Origin: an uncultured Acidipila sp.
GTDB lineage: Bacteria > Acidobacteriota > Terriglobia > Terriglobales > Acidobacteriaceae
NCBI GenBank assembly: GCA_937859835.1
Contig: CALMAN010000110.1
Coordinates: 36,899-81,582 of the forward strand
DNA length: 44,684 nt
Direction of reading: 5' to 3'
Shown here: piece by piece, positions 8,033-16,622 of the stretch
Numbering within the stretch: the first letter of the stretch is position 1
Layout of the letters: the number at the start of each line of letters is the position of its first letter
Notes under the pieces: model-generated
Database searches by the model: none
Told to the model about the DNA's origin: nothing
What the model saw: the letters and a program-made list of their open reading frames with translations, nothing else
Program-made: the position numbers and the translations under genes

Positions 8033-9643
8033 CTAGGTCGAGGCCGGCGCTTCCACGGGTGTCGCCGCCGGGATGCTTTGCAGCGCGTACTGCCCGGCCA
8101 GCACGCTGAAGATTCTCGTTTGTTCCTCGATCCACGGCTCGTCCTTCCCCAGTTCCGCGGCCAGCAAAGACGCCACCACCGGCGCCATCGCGACCGCGGC
8201 GTGCGCATGGAGAAACAGCGCGCGCGTCCGGCGCGCCAGCACGTCTTCCACGGTCCGGGCCATCTCTTCGCGCGCCGCCCATACCACCTCGGCTGCGATG
8301 TAGGGTAGGTCTGGATGCAGCCGTTGCGCAAGTTCGGGCGATTGGTCCGCGAGCGCACGCACCCCTTCGGCATCGGCGCCGTACACGAACAGAGAGCCCA
8401 GCTGCCCGGCGTTTTCGCTGTAGCCGTGGATGCGCAGCTCTTCGGTCACACAGCGGCTGTCTGGCAGTTTGCCGAGCAGGATGGCATGGTTTACCGCGTC
8501 CTCGGCCATGTGACGGTAGGTGGTCCACTTGCCGCCCACAATGGTAAGCAGGCCGGAAGGGTCGATGTGGATGGTGTGATCGCGCGACAGGGCTGAGGTT
8601 TTGCTTGCATCCGAGCCGGCTGCCTTGACCAGGGGACGAATGCCCACGTAGACGCTGAGCACGTCGTCGCGCCCTGGCTTGTGGCTCAGGTACTCGCCCG
8701 CGGTTTCGAGCACGAACTCGATCTCCTTTTCCAGCGGCAGCGGCTCATAGGAGGGCGCGTCGATGGGGGTGTCGGTGGTGCCGACCACGGTGTGGCCGTG
8801 CCAGGGAATGGCAAACAGAACGCGTCCATCGCTGGTGTGGGGCACCATGATGGCCGCCTCGCCCCGTAAAAACGAGCGGTCCAGCACCAGGTGGATGCCC
8901 TGGCTTGGGGCGACCATGCCCTGGGCCGTGGCGTCTGCCATGCGCCGCACTTCATCGGTAAAGATGCCGGTTGCATTGACCACCACGCGCGCCCGCAGCT
9001 CGAAGCGTTCGCCGGTTTCGCTGTCGCACGCAAGCACGCCGTCTACAAAGCCGTCGGCACCCTTGCGCAGCGCGAGCACGGGAGTGTAGTTCAACACCAC
9101 CGCCCCATGATCCGCGCCGGTTTCTATCAGCTGGATGAGCAGGCGGGCATCGTCAAACTGCCCGTCGTGGTACACGACGCCGCCGCGCAGGCCGTCCTGC
9201 CGCAGAGTCGGTATGCGCTCCAGTGTCTGCTCGCGCGACAGGATGCTGGAACGGCCAAAGCCGTACTTGCCCGCGAGCAGGTCGTATACCTTCATGCCGA
9301 TGCCGTAGAAGGGCGCTTCCCACCAGGAGTAGTTCGGCACCACGAACTCGACGTCGTGCACCAGGTGCGGGGCGTTCCGGCGGAGGATGCCGCGTTCCTT
9401 GAGCGCTTCCATGACCAGCGAAATATTGCCCTGCTCCAGGTAGCGCACGCCGCCGTGGACCAGCTTGGTGGAGCGGCTGGAGGTACCCTTGGCAAAGTCT
9501 TCGCGCTCCAGCAGCAACACGGCAAGCCCGCGGGTTGCCGCATCGACTGCGACCCCGGCGCCGGTCGCGCCCCCGCCGACGACGATCAGGTCCCAGGGTT
9601 CACTGCGTTCCCGCACGCGGGCCAGCATTGTTTCACGCTTCAT
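8033..9643 (-). CDS. glpD: Aerobic glycerol-3-phosphate dehydrogenase
   Basis: 536 residues. An N-terminal FAD-binding Rossmann motif, [22 protein letters not shown], is followed by family stretches such as [26 protein letters not shown] and [18 protein letters not shown], and a C-terminal domain with [21 protein letters not shown]. The enzyme oxidises sn-glycerol 3-phosphate to dihydroxyacetone phosphate at the inner membrane and passes electrons to quinone. ATG 9643 overlaps the glpK stop in an ATGA, with AGGAG just upstream, so translation is coupled to the kinase that makes its substrate. Identification is confident. Confidence 0.97.
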   Translation of the reverse strand: MKRETMLARVRERSEPWDLIVVGGGATGAGVAVDAATRGLAVLLLEREDFAKGTSSRSTKLVHGGVRYLEQGNISLVMEALKERGILRRNAPHLVHDVEFVVPNYSWWEAPFYGIGMKVYDLLAGKYGFGRSSILSREQTLERIPTLRQDGLRGGVVYHDGQFDDARLLIQLIETGADHGAVVLNYTPVLALRKGADGFVDGVLACDSETGERFELRARVVVNATGIFTDEVRRMADATAQGMVAPSQGIHLVLDRSFLRGEAAIMVPHTSDGRVLFAIPWHGHTVVGTTDTPIDAPSYEPLPLEKEIEFVLETAGEYLSHKPGRDDVLSVYVGIRPLVKAAGSDASKTSALSRDHTIHIDPSGLLTIVGGKWTTYRHMAEDAVNHAILLGKLPDSRCVTEELRIHGYSENAGQLGSLFVYGADAEGVRALADQSPELAQRLHPDLPYIAAEVVWAAREEMARTVEDVLARRTRALFLHAHAAVAMAPVVASLLAAELGKDEPWIEEQTRIFSVLAGQYALQSIPAATPVEAPAST

Positions 9644-11160
9644 GGCTTCTCCTCACCTGCATGGACCGGCCGGCTCCATCCGCCTGCGCGTCGCACCGCG
9701 TCGCGCCACTTCGCCTGGCGCGCCTGCATCTGCTTCGGGTCGGCTCCCGGCTTGAACCGGGTATCCGGCGCCCGCAGGCTGCGGATCTCGTCGGTGCTGC
9801 CCCAAAAACCCACCGCCAGCCCGGCCAGGTAGGCTGCACCCAGTGCTGTTGTTTCCAGCACGGCCGGCCGCCGCACCGGAAGCTGGAGCAGGTCGGCCTG
9901 AAACTGCATCAGGAGGTCGTTTGCGGCCGCCCCGCCGTCGACGCGCAACTCCCGCAAGGGCTGCCGGCTTTCGCTGTTCATCGCTTCGAGCACGTCGGCA
10001 ACCTGGAAGGCGATGCTTTCCAGGGCTGCGCGCGCGATGTGGCCAATCTCCGTGCTGCGCTCGATGCCGATGATCATGCCGCTTGCGTACGGGTCCCAGT
10101 GCGGCGCGCCCAGGCCGGTAAAGGCCGGCACAAACACGACGCCCGCGGCCGAGCTGACTTCGGCGGCGATCGATTCCACGTCGGGCGAGCGCGAAAAGAA
10201 GCGCATGTTGTCCCGCAGCCACTGCACCACCGCGCCGCCCGCGAAGATGCTGCCTTCGAACGCATATTCGAGCCGCCGGCGCGGGCTGGCAGCCAGCGTT
10301 GTGATCAGGCGCTGCCCGGAAAGCATAAAGCGCTCCCCGATATGTTCGAGCAGAAAGCAGCCGGTGCCGTAGGTGTTTTTGGCGTCGCCGGCATCGATGC
10401 AGAGCTGCCCAAACAACGCCGCCTGCTGGTCGCCCGCCATGCCCGCGATCTCGATCTCGCCCAGGCCGAGCGTGGTGGTCACCCTGCCGACCGGCTCACT
10501 CGACCACACCACCTCGGGCAGCATGCTTTCCGGAATGCCGAAGAGCCGTAGCAGCTCGGCATCCCAGCGATCCTCGACGATGTTGTAAAGCAGAGTACGG
10601 CTCGCGTTGGTGCGATCGGTACGATGACGGCCGCCGCTGGTCAGGTTCCACACCAGCCAGCTGTCGACCGTGCCGAAGGCGAGCTTGCCCGCCTCCGCCG
10701 CTGCGCGCGCGCCGGGAACATTGTCAAGGATCCACCGAATTTTGGTAGCCGAAAAGTACGGGTCGAGGAGCAGGCCGGTTCTGGCGCGAATCGTAGGTTC
10801 GGCACCTTCTTCGGCCAGCTGCCTGCACAGCGGCGCACCCCGGCGATCCTGCCAGACGATGGCGTTGTACACGGGCTTGCCGGTTTCGCGATCCCAGACC
10901 ACCGTGGTTTCGCGCTGGTTGGTGATGCCCAGGGCGGCGACGTCCCGCGGCCGTATGGCGGCTTTCGCGAGCACTTCAACGGCCGCCGTTAGCTGCGAGG
11001 TCAGGATGTCGTAGGGGTCATGCTCGACCCAGCCGGTTTCCCCGGCTGGGTACAACTGCCTGAACTCATGCTGCGCGGTACCGGCGATGCGGCCGTCATG
11101 GCCGAACAGGATGGCGCGGGAGCTGGTGGTGCCTTGGTCGAGCGCTAGCACATAGGGCAT
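9640..11160 (-). CDS. glpK: Glycerol kinase
   Basis: 506 residues, typical for the FGGY-family kinase. The start [19 protein letters not shown] carries the phosphate-binding DQGTTSSR motif. The later [28 protein letters not shown] and [21 protein letters not shown] are classic glycerol kinase segments. It phosphorylates glycerol with ATP to sn-glycerol 3-phosphate, trapping it in the cell. It is the first glp gene on the minus strand, coupled to glpD by a 4-base overlap. The BI-1 family gene ends 39 bases upstream, with no obvious terminator between them, so read-through is possible. No GlpR repressor gene is visible nearby. Confidence 0.97.
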   Translation of the reverse strand: MPYVLALDQGTTSSRAILFGHDGRIAGTAQHEFRQLYPAGETGWVEHDPYDILTSQLTAAVEVLAKAAIRPRDVAALGITNQRETTVVWDRETGKPVYNAIVWQDRRGAPLCRQLAEEGAEPTIRARTGLLLDPYFSATKIRWILDNVPGARAAAEAGKLAFGTVDSWLVWNLTSGGRHRTDRTNASRTLLYNIVEDRWDAELLRLFGIPESMLPEVVWSSEPVGRVTTTLGLGEIEIAGMAGDQQAALFGQLCIDAGDAKNTYGTGCFLLEHIGERFMLSGQRLITTLAASPRRRLEYAFEGSIFAGGAVVQWLRDNMRFFSRSPDVESIAAEVSSAAGVVFVPAFTGLGAPHWDPYASGMIIGIERSTEIGHIARAALESIAFQVADVLEAMNSESRQPLRELRVDGGAAANDLLMQFQADLLQLPVRRPAVLETTALGAAYLAGLAVGFWGSTDEIRSLRAPDTRFKPGADPKQMQARQAKWRDAVRRAGGWSRPVHAGEEKP

Positions 11161-11199
11161 ATCGTTCCGGTGGGGAGATCCATGCTGCAGACCTCCGCC

Positions 11200-11874
11200 T
11201 TAATCGTTGCCGCGATTGCCGAAGATGTTCAGGGCCGCCAGAAAGAGGTTGAGTCCATCCAGAAAGATCGACAGTGCCAGCTCGACGGCAGTGGCGCCGC
11301 CGCCCCCCGCCCGCACCCGCGCGAAATCACCGACGGTCAACACGGAAAAGACCGCAAGCACCAGCCAATCGACCGTAGTGGGACGCACGAAGTGGAAGAA
11401 CAGAGTTGCCAGCATAAGAACGATCAAGCCGATGAGCAAAAAGCTGCCGATCGCCTGGACCTTGCGGTAGTCAACTGAAGTGGCGTAAGCAACGGTGCCG
11501 AGCATGGCCATGCCGATGGCCGTTGTGAGCGCCGCGCTTTCGACCAGCTGCGAGCCATTGTGGTGCAGGTAGCGGGCGATCGTCGGGCCCAAGCCGACGC
11601 CCTCGAAAAATGCAAAGGCGTAGAGCAGCGTGACCTGGCGCGCCGGGTTGGCACGAACGGCACGGATCGCAAACAGTGTGCCGAAGTTTAGGAGCATGAC
11701 GAGCAGCGCAATGCCGGGCGGGATAGCAAGCGAGGCGTAGCTGCCGGCTGCAGTCAGCAGGAAGGCGACGCTCACCAGGCCCAGTACCTTGCCCAGCAGG
11801 GAGGACGTTGCTTCTGTCCGGCCGCCGTTTAGGACGCCGTACTGGCCGAAAGAGGTGTTGTTGAATTGAGCCAT
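11200..11874 (-). CDS. Bax inhibitor-1 / YccA family membrane protein
   Basis: 224 residues with about seven hydrophobic helices. Family signs are the N-terminal soluble piece, the segment YAFAFFEGVGLGPTIARY after the second or third helix, and the ending VELALSIFLDGLNLFLAALNIFG, which matches the conserved YccA/BI-1 C-terminal helix. Relatives are inner-membrane proteins, and some act as calcium leak channels or as regulators of FtsH (established for YccA and BsYetJ). The Gly-Gly-Gly-Gly run before the last helix is unusual. A TAGAAT hexamer lies 11 bases upstream of the ATG, which could give a very short leader; this is weak evidence. It precedes glpK on the same strand. Confidence 0.92.
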   Translation of the reverse strand: MAQFNNTSFGQYGVLNGGRTEATSSLLGKVLGLVSVAFLLTAAGSYASLAIPPGIALLVMLLNFGTLFAIRAVRANPARQVTLLYAFAFFEGVGLGPTIARYLHHNGSQLVESAALTTAIGMAMLGTVAYATSVDYRKVQAIGSFLLIGLIVLMLATLFFHFVRPTTVDWLVLAVFSVLTVGDFARVRAGGGGATAVELALSIFLDGLNLFLAALNIFGNRGND

Positions 11875-12399
11875 ACTTTCTCTATTCTACGGGCAGGGAG
11901 CGGGGCAGGGAACGTCGAGGTCGCAGCCAGTTGGTCCCTGCGCCGGCGAGTGCATGGTGCTGGCCCGCACCGGCGGGGGCGCCCAGGCTGGTTCCCTGCT
12001 GCCGCGTTTCGTGGTGAAGAAGTTGGGACGGGGTTGCGCCTCGCGCGGGGAACTCACGCGGGATAAGCGACGGATCGCCGAGGCCCCTCGTACCGGAGCC
12101 GCCGGGTGGCCTGCTCTGCATCGCGGGTCCGGAGCCACGGCGGCAGGGTGCCTACGAAGTATCTCGTTCGGTATACACAAATGTGTTGCAATCCCGATGG
12201 TCCTGCGATAGCGTCTGCCACATACCGGAACACAAACAACCTGGTTGTCATGAGGGATGAGTGCGGCGACAGCACTCCGGACCATTGCCGAGTCCACCTC
12301 ACGCGTGTTGCTTCCTTTCTGCCGCTTCTTCTGTTGCACTGCACTTCCGACATCGCCGTGCCGGCGCTCCTCCATGCACGGCACATCAGGAGCTCCTGT
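11875..12399. other. Divergent intergenic region (BI-1 gene / receptor)
   Basis: 525 bases between divergent genes. The listed frames here (for example 11954-12211) show no recognisable protein. A small inverted repeat, ACACA-AA-TGTGT, is at 12175-12186. An AGGAG ribosome-binding site at 12389-12392 sets the receptor start at 12400. The listed upstream extension of the receptor ORF to 12106 is not supported. Confidence 0.6.
12175..12186. promoter_or_regulatory. Inverted repeat upstream of the receptor gene
   Basis: The 12-base palindrome ACACAAATGTGT (5-base arms, AA spacer) overlaps a GTATACAC at 12171-12178 and sits about 215 bases before the receptor ATG at 12400. It could be an operator; it is short enough to be chance. 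Confidence 0.25.
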
Positions 12400-15300
12400 A
12401 TGTTCTGCAGCCCCAAGCGACTCACGAGCTTGTCCGCCCTCTCCCTCCTTCTCGCCTTCGGCATTGCGGTTGGCACGGCCCAGAACTTCCGCGGAGGCAT
12501 CAACGGCACGGTCACTGACGTTTCCGGAGCTGTGGTGGCGGGAGCGCAGGGGACGGCGACCGACAACGCGACCAGCAGCACGCATAGCACGGTGTCCTCG
12601 AACGCGGGAGATTTTTCCTTCCCCGATCTGCCGCTTGGGCAGTACACCATCAGCGTTGTCGCGACGGGGTTTGCTCCGGAGAAGATAGAGCAGGTCCCGG
12701 TGTCGGCGGGCAGCGTGTATACGGCCCCTGTGCACCTGGGCGTTGCCGGCTCGTCCGTCAACATTGACGTTTCAGCGTCAGCGCTCACGTTGGACACGAC
12801 GACTTCCACGCAGACCACTGTTCTCGGCAGCAAGGCCGTTGAAGATGTTCCGCTCAATGGGCGCGACTTTACGCAACTAATCGCCCTGACTCCCGGCTTT
12901 GCTGGATACTCGGCGGGCGGGACCGGTTCGCTCGACGGCACCCGCTATGACCAGATCAACTGGCAGATCGACGGCATTGACAACAACGATCTGTGGGCAA
13001 ATGTACCGGCGGTGAACCAGGGAGGCGTGAATGGCATCGCCGGCGTGGTTTTACCCATCGATGCCGTCGAGCAGTTCTCGGTGCAAACCGAGTCCGCGCC
13101 GGAAGCGGGCCGCAACCCGGGAGGTACGGTTAACCTGGCGCTGCGAGCCGGCACCAATCAGTTACATGGAACTGCGTATTACTTCAACCGCAACGAAGCC
13201 TATGCGAAAGCTACTCCCTTTCTGGCCTATGGCGAACCCAAGCAAAGAAACCGTAACTACAATGCGGGCTTCTCGCTTGGCGGCCCGGTGCTGCGAGACA
13301 GGTTTTTCTACTTCATCACCTTTGAAACGCAGAACTTCACGATAGGGCAGCCAGGCGAGGCCACCGAGCCTTCTGCTGCCTACCAGGCGCTCTCGAAGCA
13401 GCTGCTTACCCAGTACAACATCCCCGTGAACCCGGTATCGCAGAATCTGCTGAATACCTTGTGGCCCAGCTACTCACTCAACGGGCCTGCGACCGGGGAA
13501 AACTACAACAGCCCCGATCCGCAGTTCGGGCACAGTTACAACGGGCTCATCAAGCTTGATTACGCGATCAACGCAAAGAACAACCTGTCGGCCCACTGGT
13601 TTGCTGGCCAAGGCCCACAAACCGCGCCCGAGGGCTCCGAGCTGATCTACTACTACGAAGTAGCGCCCGTCCACGTGCAGAATTATGCAATCGTGCTCAA
13701 TTCGACGTTCTCGAACACTGTCGCGAACCAATTGCTGCTGGGCGTGAACTCGTTCAGGCAGCTGTTTAACGATAACGACAGGAACTTCAACCTGGCGGGC
13801 ACCGGCCTGCTTACTGGCAGCAGTTACCCCACGGTTGCGCCTCACCTGCGCATCGCAGGCTTTGATGCCGTTGGGATTGTCGCTCCTTCGGGCCGGAACG
13901 ACATCACGGGTCACCTTACTGACGACCTGTCCTGGTCCCGCGGAAAGCACGAGTTCCGTTTCGGCGGCGAGTACCGGCGGGCGCAGATCGACGCCTTCAA
14001 CACCGGGAACTCGACTGGCCTCTTCAACTTCACGGGGACCCAGGGTCCATGGTCCGGCGCCCCTGTCGCCGACAACAACATCCTTTCCCTGGCTGACTTC
14101 CTGGCCGGATACGTCGATACCTCGACGCTTGCCACTGGGAATCCGGATCGGTTGGTGTATCTCGACACGTTTGACTTATTTGCACAGGACGCATGGAAGT
14201 TGTCGCCGCAACTTACCTTGAACTATGGAGTCCGCTACGACTATGAGGGCTCCCCGCACGACGGTCTCAAGGACTTGTCCGTCTTTCTGCCGTCGCAAGG
14301 CATCGAGTTTCTTGGGCAAGGTCTTGGGTCTATCTACCCTTCTGACTGGAAGAATGTAAGCCCTCGTGTCGGGTTTGCGTACCAGCCAGCGGCAAACGGC
14401 AGCCTCGTGGTACGAGGAGGAGCCGGCGTTTACTTCGATCAGCCGGTAACCAGCGCGTTCCTGAACAACCGGACCAGCAACAGCTCCCCCATAGGGATCC
14501 AGGCGAATCCGGCCGGGCCAAATCCCTACTTCACGGTGAGTAAGTCGTCTTACACGATCCAGGCAGGGCAGCAGATTTTTCCAACCTCCGGAGCCGCCAG
14601 CTGCGTCGTTACGCCCACTGACGTAAGTCCCTGCGGCGCCTACTCTGTCAGTCCGAACTTTCGGACGCCGTATGTGGTGAGCTACAACCTGAACGTACAG
14701 CAAAGTCTTGGATCAAAGGTCATTGCGCAGGCGGGGTACGTGGGCAACGAATCCCGAAAGCTGCTGGGAACCATCGACATCAACCAGGCGGCGCTGCAGC
14801 CTACCGGTTCGCCCAGCAGTACGGCCGAGGCGTATGCGCAGCAGGCAAGCCGGCCGTACTTTAACCAGTTCCCGCAGTACGGCAACATCAATCAGCTGGG
14901 TACCATCGCGACCGGCAACTATAACTCCTTCCAGGCAACACTGCGCTTCGCAAACTACCACGGGTTTACCTCGCAGGCCAATTACACCTGGAGTCATAGC
15001 CTGGATGAGGTGTCCCAGTCCCGTATTCTTCTTCCCCAGGACAGCACCAACTTCAAGGGGGATTACGGCAACAGCGCACTGGACACTCGCAACACTTTTA
15101 CTACCTACATCACCTATGCGGTTCCAGCAGCGGCCCACGGGCCCAAGCGCCTTGTCAATGGCTGGGAGGTAAACAGCCTGATCAACCTCCATGGCGGCCA
15201 ACCGTTTACCGTCTTCAACTCTTCTGACACGAGCGGCACCGACGAAAACGCGCAGCGGGTCAACCTGGTCGGCAATCCTTATGCCGGGGTCAGCCACACC

Positions 15301-15657
15301 TTTTCCCGCGCAACCGCAATGAGCGGAGCAACAGAACAGTGGGTGAACCCGGCTGCTTTCGCCTCACCGCCGGACGGGACCTTCGGGACGATGCGCCGCA
15401 ATCAACTCTTCGGCCCTGGATTTAGCGACGTCGACTTGTCTGTGTTTAAGACGACCGCGGTTACAGAGCGGGTAAACCTGCAGCTTCGGGTCGAGATGTT
15501 CAATGTGTTCAACCGCATCAACTTCGCTGCACCAAACAGTACTCTCGGCGCCGGCTTCGGTTCCCTGTATGACACGATCGGCGATTCGTACGGGGCCCCG
15601 GGAATCGGTCCAGGGGAGCCCTTCAATATGGAGCTTGCAGGCAAGATCATCTTCTAA
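12400..15657 (+). CDS. TonB-dependent receptor, Oar-like, with carboxypeptidase-regulatory domain
   Basis: 1085 residues from ATG 12400, which has AGGAG seven bases upstream. A signal peptide ends near AVGTAQ. A CarboxypepD-regulatory-like beta domain follows (residues ~30-115, INGTVTDVSGAVVAGAQ). A plug-like region carries DVPLNGRDFTQLIALTPGF and LALRAGTNQLHGTAYYF. The rest is a large beta barrel that closes with ELAGKIIF, a terminal Phe suited to BAM insertion. Oar-like receptors import or bind large nutrients or peptides using TonB energy; the ligand cannot be read from sequence. A TPR gene starts 17 bases downstream. Identification as an Oar-like receptor is confident. Confidence 0.93.
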   Translation: MFCSPKRLTSLSALSLLLAFGIAVGTAQNFRGGINGTVTDVSGAVVAGAQGTATDNATSSTHSTVSSNAGDFSFPDLPLGQYTISVVATGFAPEKIEQVPVSAGSVYTAPVHLGVAGSSVNIDVSASALTLDTTTSTQTTVLGSKAVEDVPLNGRDFTQLIALTPGFAGYSAGGTGSLDGTRYDQINWQIDGIDNNDLWANVPAVNQGGVNGIAGVVLPIDAVEQFSVQTESAPEAGRNPGGTVNLALRAGTNQLHGTAYYFNRNEAYAKATPFLAYGEPKQRNRNYNAGFSLGGPVLRDRFFYFITFETQNFTIGQPGEATEPSAAYQALSKQLLTQYNIPVNPVSQNLLNTLWPSYSLNGPATGENYNSPDPQFGHSYNGLIKLDYAINAKNNLSAHWFAGQGPQTAPEGSELIYYYEVAPVHVQNYAIVLNSTFSNTVANQLLLGVNSFRQLFNDNDRNFNLAGTGLLTGSSYPTVAPHLRIAGFDAVGIVAPSGRNDITGHLTDDLSWSRGKHEFRFGGEYRRAQIDAFNTGNSTGLFNFTGTQGPWSGAPVADNNILSLADFLAGYVDTSTLATGNPDRLVYLDTFDLFAQDAWKLSPQLTLNYGVRYDYEGSPHDGLKDLSVFLPSQGIEFLGQGLGSIYPSDWKNVSPRVGFAYQPAANGSLVVRGGAGVYFDQPVTSAFLNNRTSNSSPIGIQANPAGPNPYFTVSKSSYTIQAGQQIFPTSGAASCVVTPTDVSPCGAYSVSPNFRTPYVVSYNLNVQQSLGSKVIAQAGYVGNESRKLLGTIDINQAALQPTGSPSSTAEAYAQQASRPYFNQFPQYGNINQLGTIATGNYNSFQATLRFANYHGFTSQANYTWSHSLDEVSQSRILLPQDSTNFKGDYGNSALDTRNTFTTYITYAVPAAAHGPKRLVNGWEVNSLINLHGGQPFTVFNSSDTSGTDENAQRVNLVGNPYAGVSHTFSRATAMSGATEQWVNPAAFASPPDGTFGTMRRNQLFGPGFSDVDLSVFKTTAVTERVNLQLRVEMFNVFNRINFAAPNSTLGAGFGSLYDTIGDSYGAPGIGPGEPFNMELAGKIIF

Positions 15658-15674
15658 AGAGTGGGGAAAACGCA

Positions 15675-16589
15675 ATGCAAACAACGAGAGGCCGCAGGAG
15701 ACAAAGGGTCTGGGATGTGGTTCTCCTCGGCACTGCGTTCTTAGTGCTTGGGCAAAGTTCTTTCCGCGCGCAAGAGCGGCTCAGTGCAGGCCACGGTGCG
15801 CTGGAAGCAACGTCGGCACTCGGCCGTCCGCTCTATGCGCTTCCTGACGACGCAACCATCTTTGCTGCGAAGAAGGCGCTGGCGGCGGACGCAACGAACG
15901 TCGCACTCGTGCTCAAGCTGTCTCAGGCCGAAGCCGGCCGGCGTCAGTACAGGGAAGCCGTCGCCCTCTGCACCAAGGCGATACAGCATGCCCCGGCAAG
16001 CGCTGATCTGTACATAGAACGCGGTCACCGGGAGCTTGGATTGCGCGAGTTCAAGCTTGCAATGGCCGATCTACGAAAGGCGACAGAGCTCGATCCGGCA
16101 AAGCTCGATGCGCATTACCACCTGGGGTTATCTCATTACTTCCTGGGCGAGTTCCCGGAAGCTGCTGCTTCCTTTAACAAGGCTCGCGCGTTGGCAAAGA
16201 GTGACGACAGTCTGATCGACTGCTCAAACTGGCTGTATGTATCTCTGCGTCGTGCCGGAAAACAAGATGAAGCAGCGGCGGTGCTGGCGCGCATCACGCC
16301 ACAGGTCCACAACACCGAGCCCCATCTGCTGTTCTACCTGCGCTTGCTCCGCTTCTACCAGGGACAGATCACCCAGCAGGCAGTGCTGCCTCCACGCCCT
16401 ACCAAGCCGGACGACGTGGAAAGTGAGTTATCGTTCAACACGGTCAGCTATGGTGTAGGAAACTGGGACCTGTACAACCATCACGTGCCGCCCGCCCGTA
16501 CCTTGTTCGAGAGCGTAGTCCAAGGCCAGGCATGGAACTCCTGGGGCTTTATCGGCTCAGAAACCGAATTGGCGCGCATGAAGAGATAG
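15675..16589 (+). CDS. Exported tetratricopeptide-repeat protein paired with receptor
   Basis: 304 residues. A basic N terminus (MQTTRGRRRQR) and the hydrophobic stretch VVLLGTAFLVLGQSSFRA look like a signal peptide or membrane anchor. TPR units are visible at about residues 95-190: YREAVALCTKAIQHAPASADL, FKLAMADLRKATELDPAKL, and AHYHLGLSHYFLGEFPEAAASF. The C-terminal 100 residues are not TPR-like and end WGFIGSETELARMKR. TPR arrays mediate protein contacts. The 17-base gap to the receptor gene suggests one operon and a periplasmic accessory role in uptake or ligand processing (inference). It converges with the M28 peptidase gene 33 bases away. Confidence 0.8.
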   Translation: MQTTRGRRRQRVWDVVLLGTAFLVLGQSSFRAQERLSAGHGALEATSALGRPLYALPDDATIFAAKKALAADATNVALVLKLSQAEAGRRQYREAVALCTKAIQHAPASADLYIERGHRELGLREFKLAMADLRKATELDPAKLDAHYHLGLSHYFLGEFPEAAASFNKARALAKSDDSLIDCSNWLYVSLRRAGKQDEAAAVLARITPQVHNTEPHLLFYLRLLRFYQGQITQQAVLPPRPTKPDDVESELSFNTVSYGVGNWDLYNHHVPPARTLFESVVQGQAWNSWGFIGSETELARMKR

Positions 16590-16622
16590 GTATTCAGCGG
16601 GCTGTCCGACACAGAGTGCGAG

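Noticed and set aside
11954-12211. 85-residue plus-strand ORF in the gap before the first receptor
   Set aside because: No motif, no convincing ribosome-binding site, and unlike its neighbours in composition.
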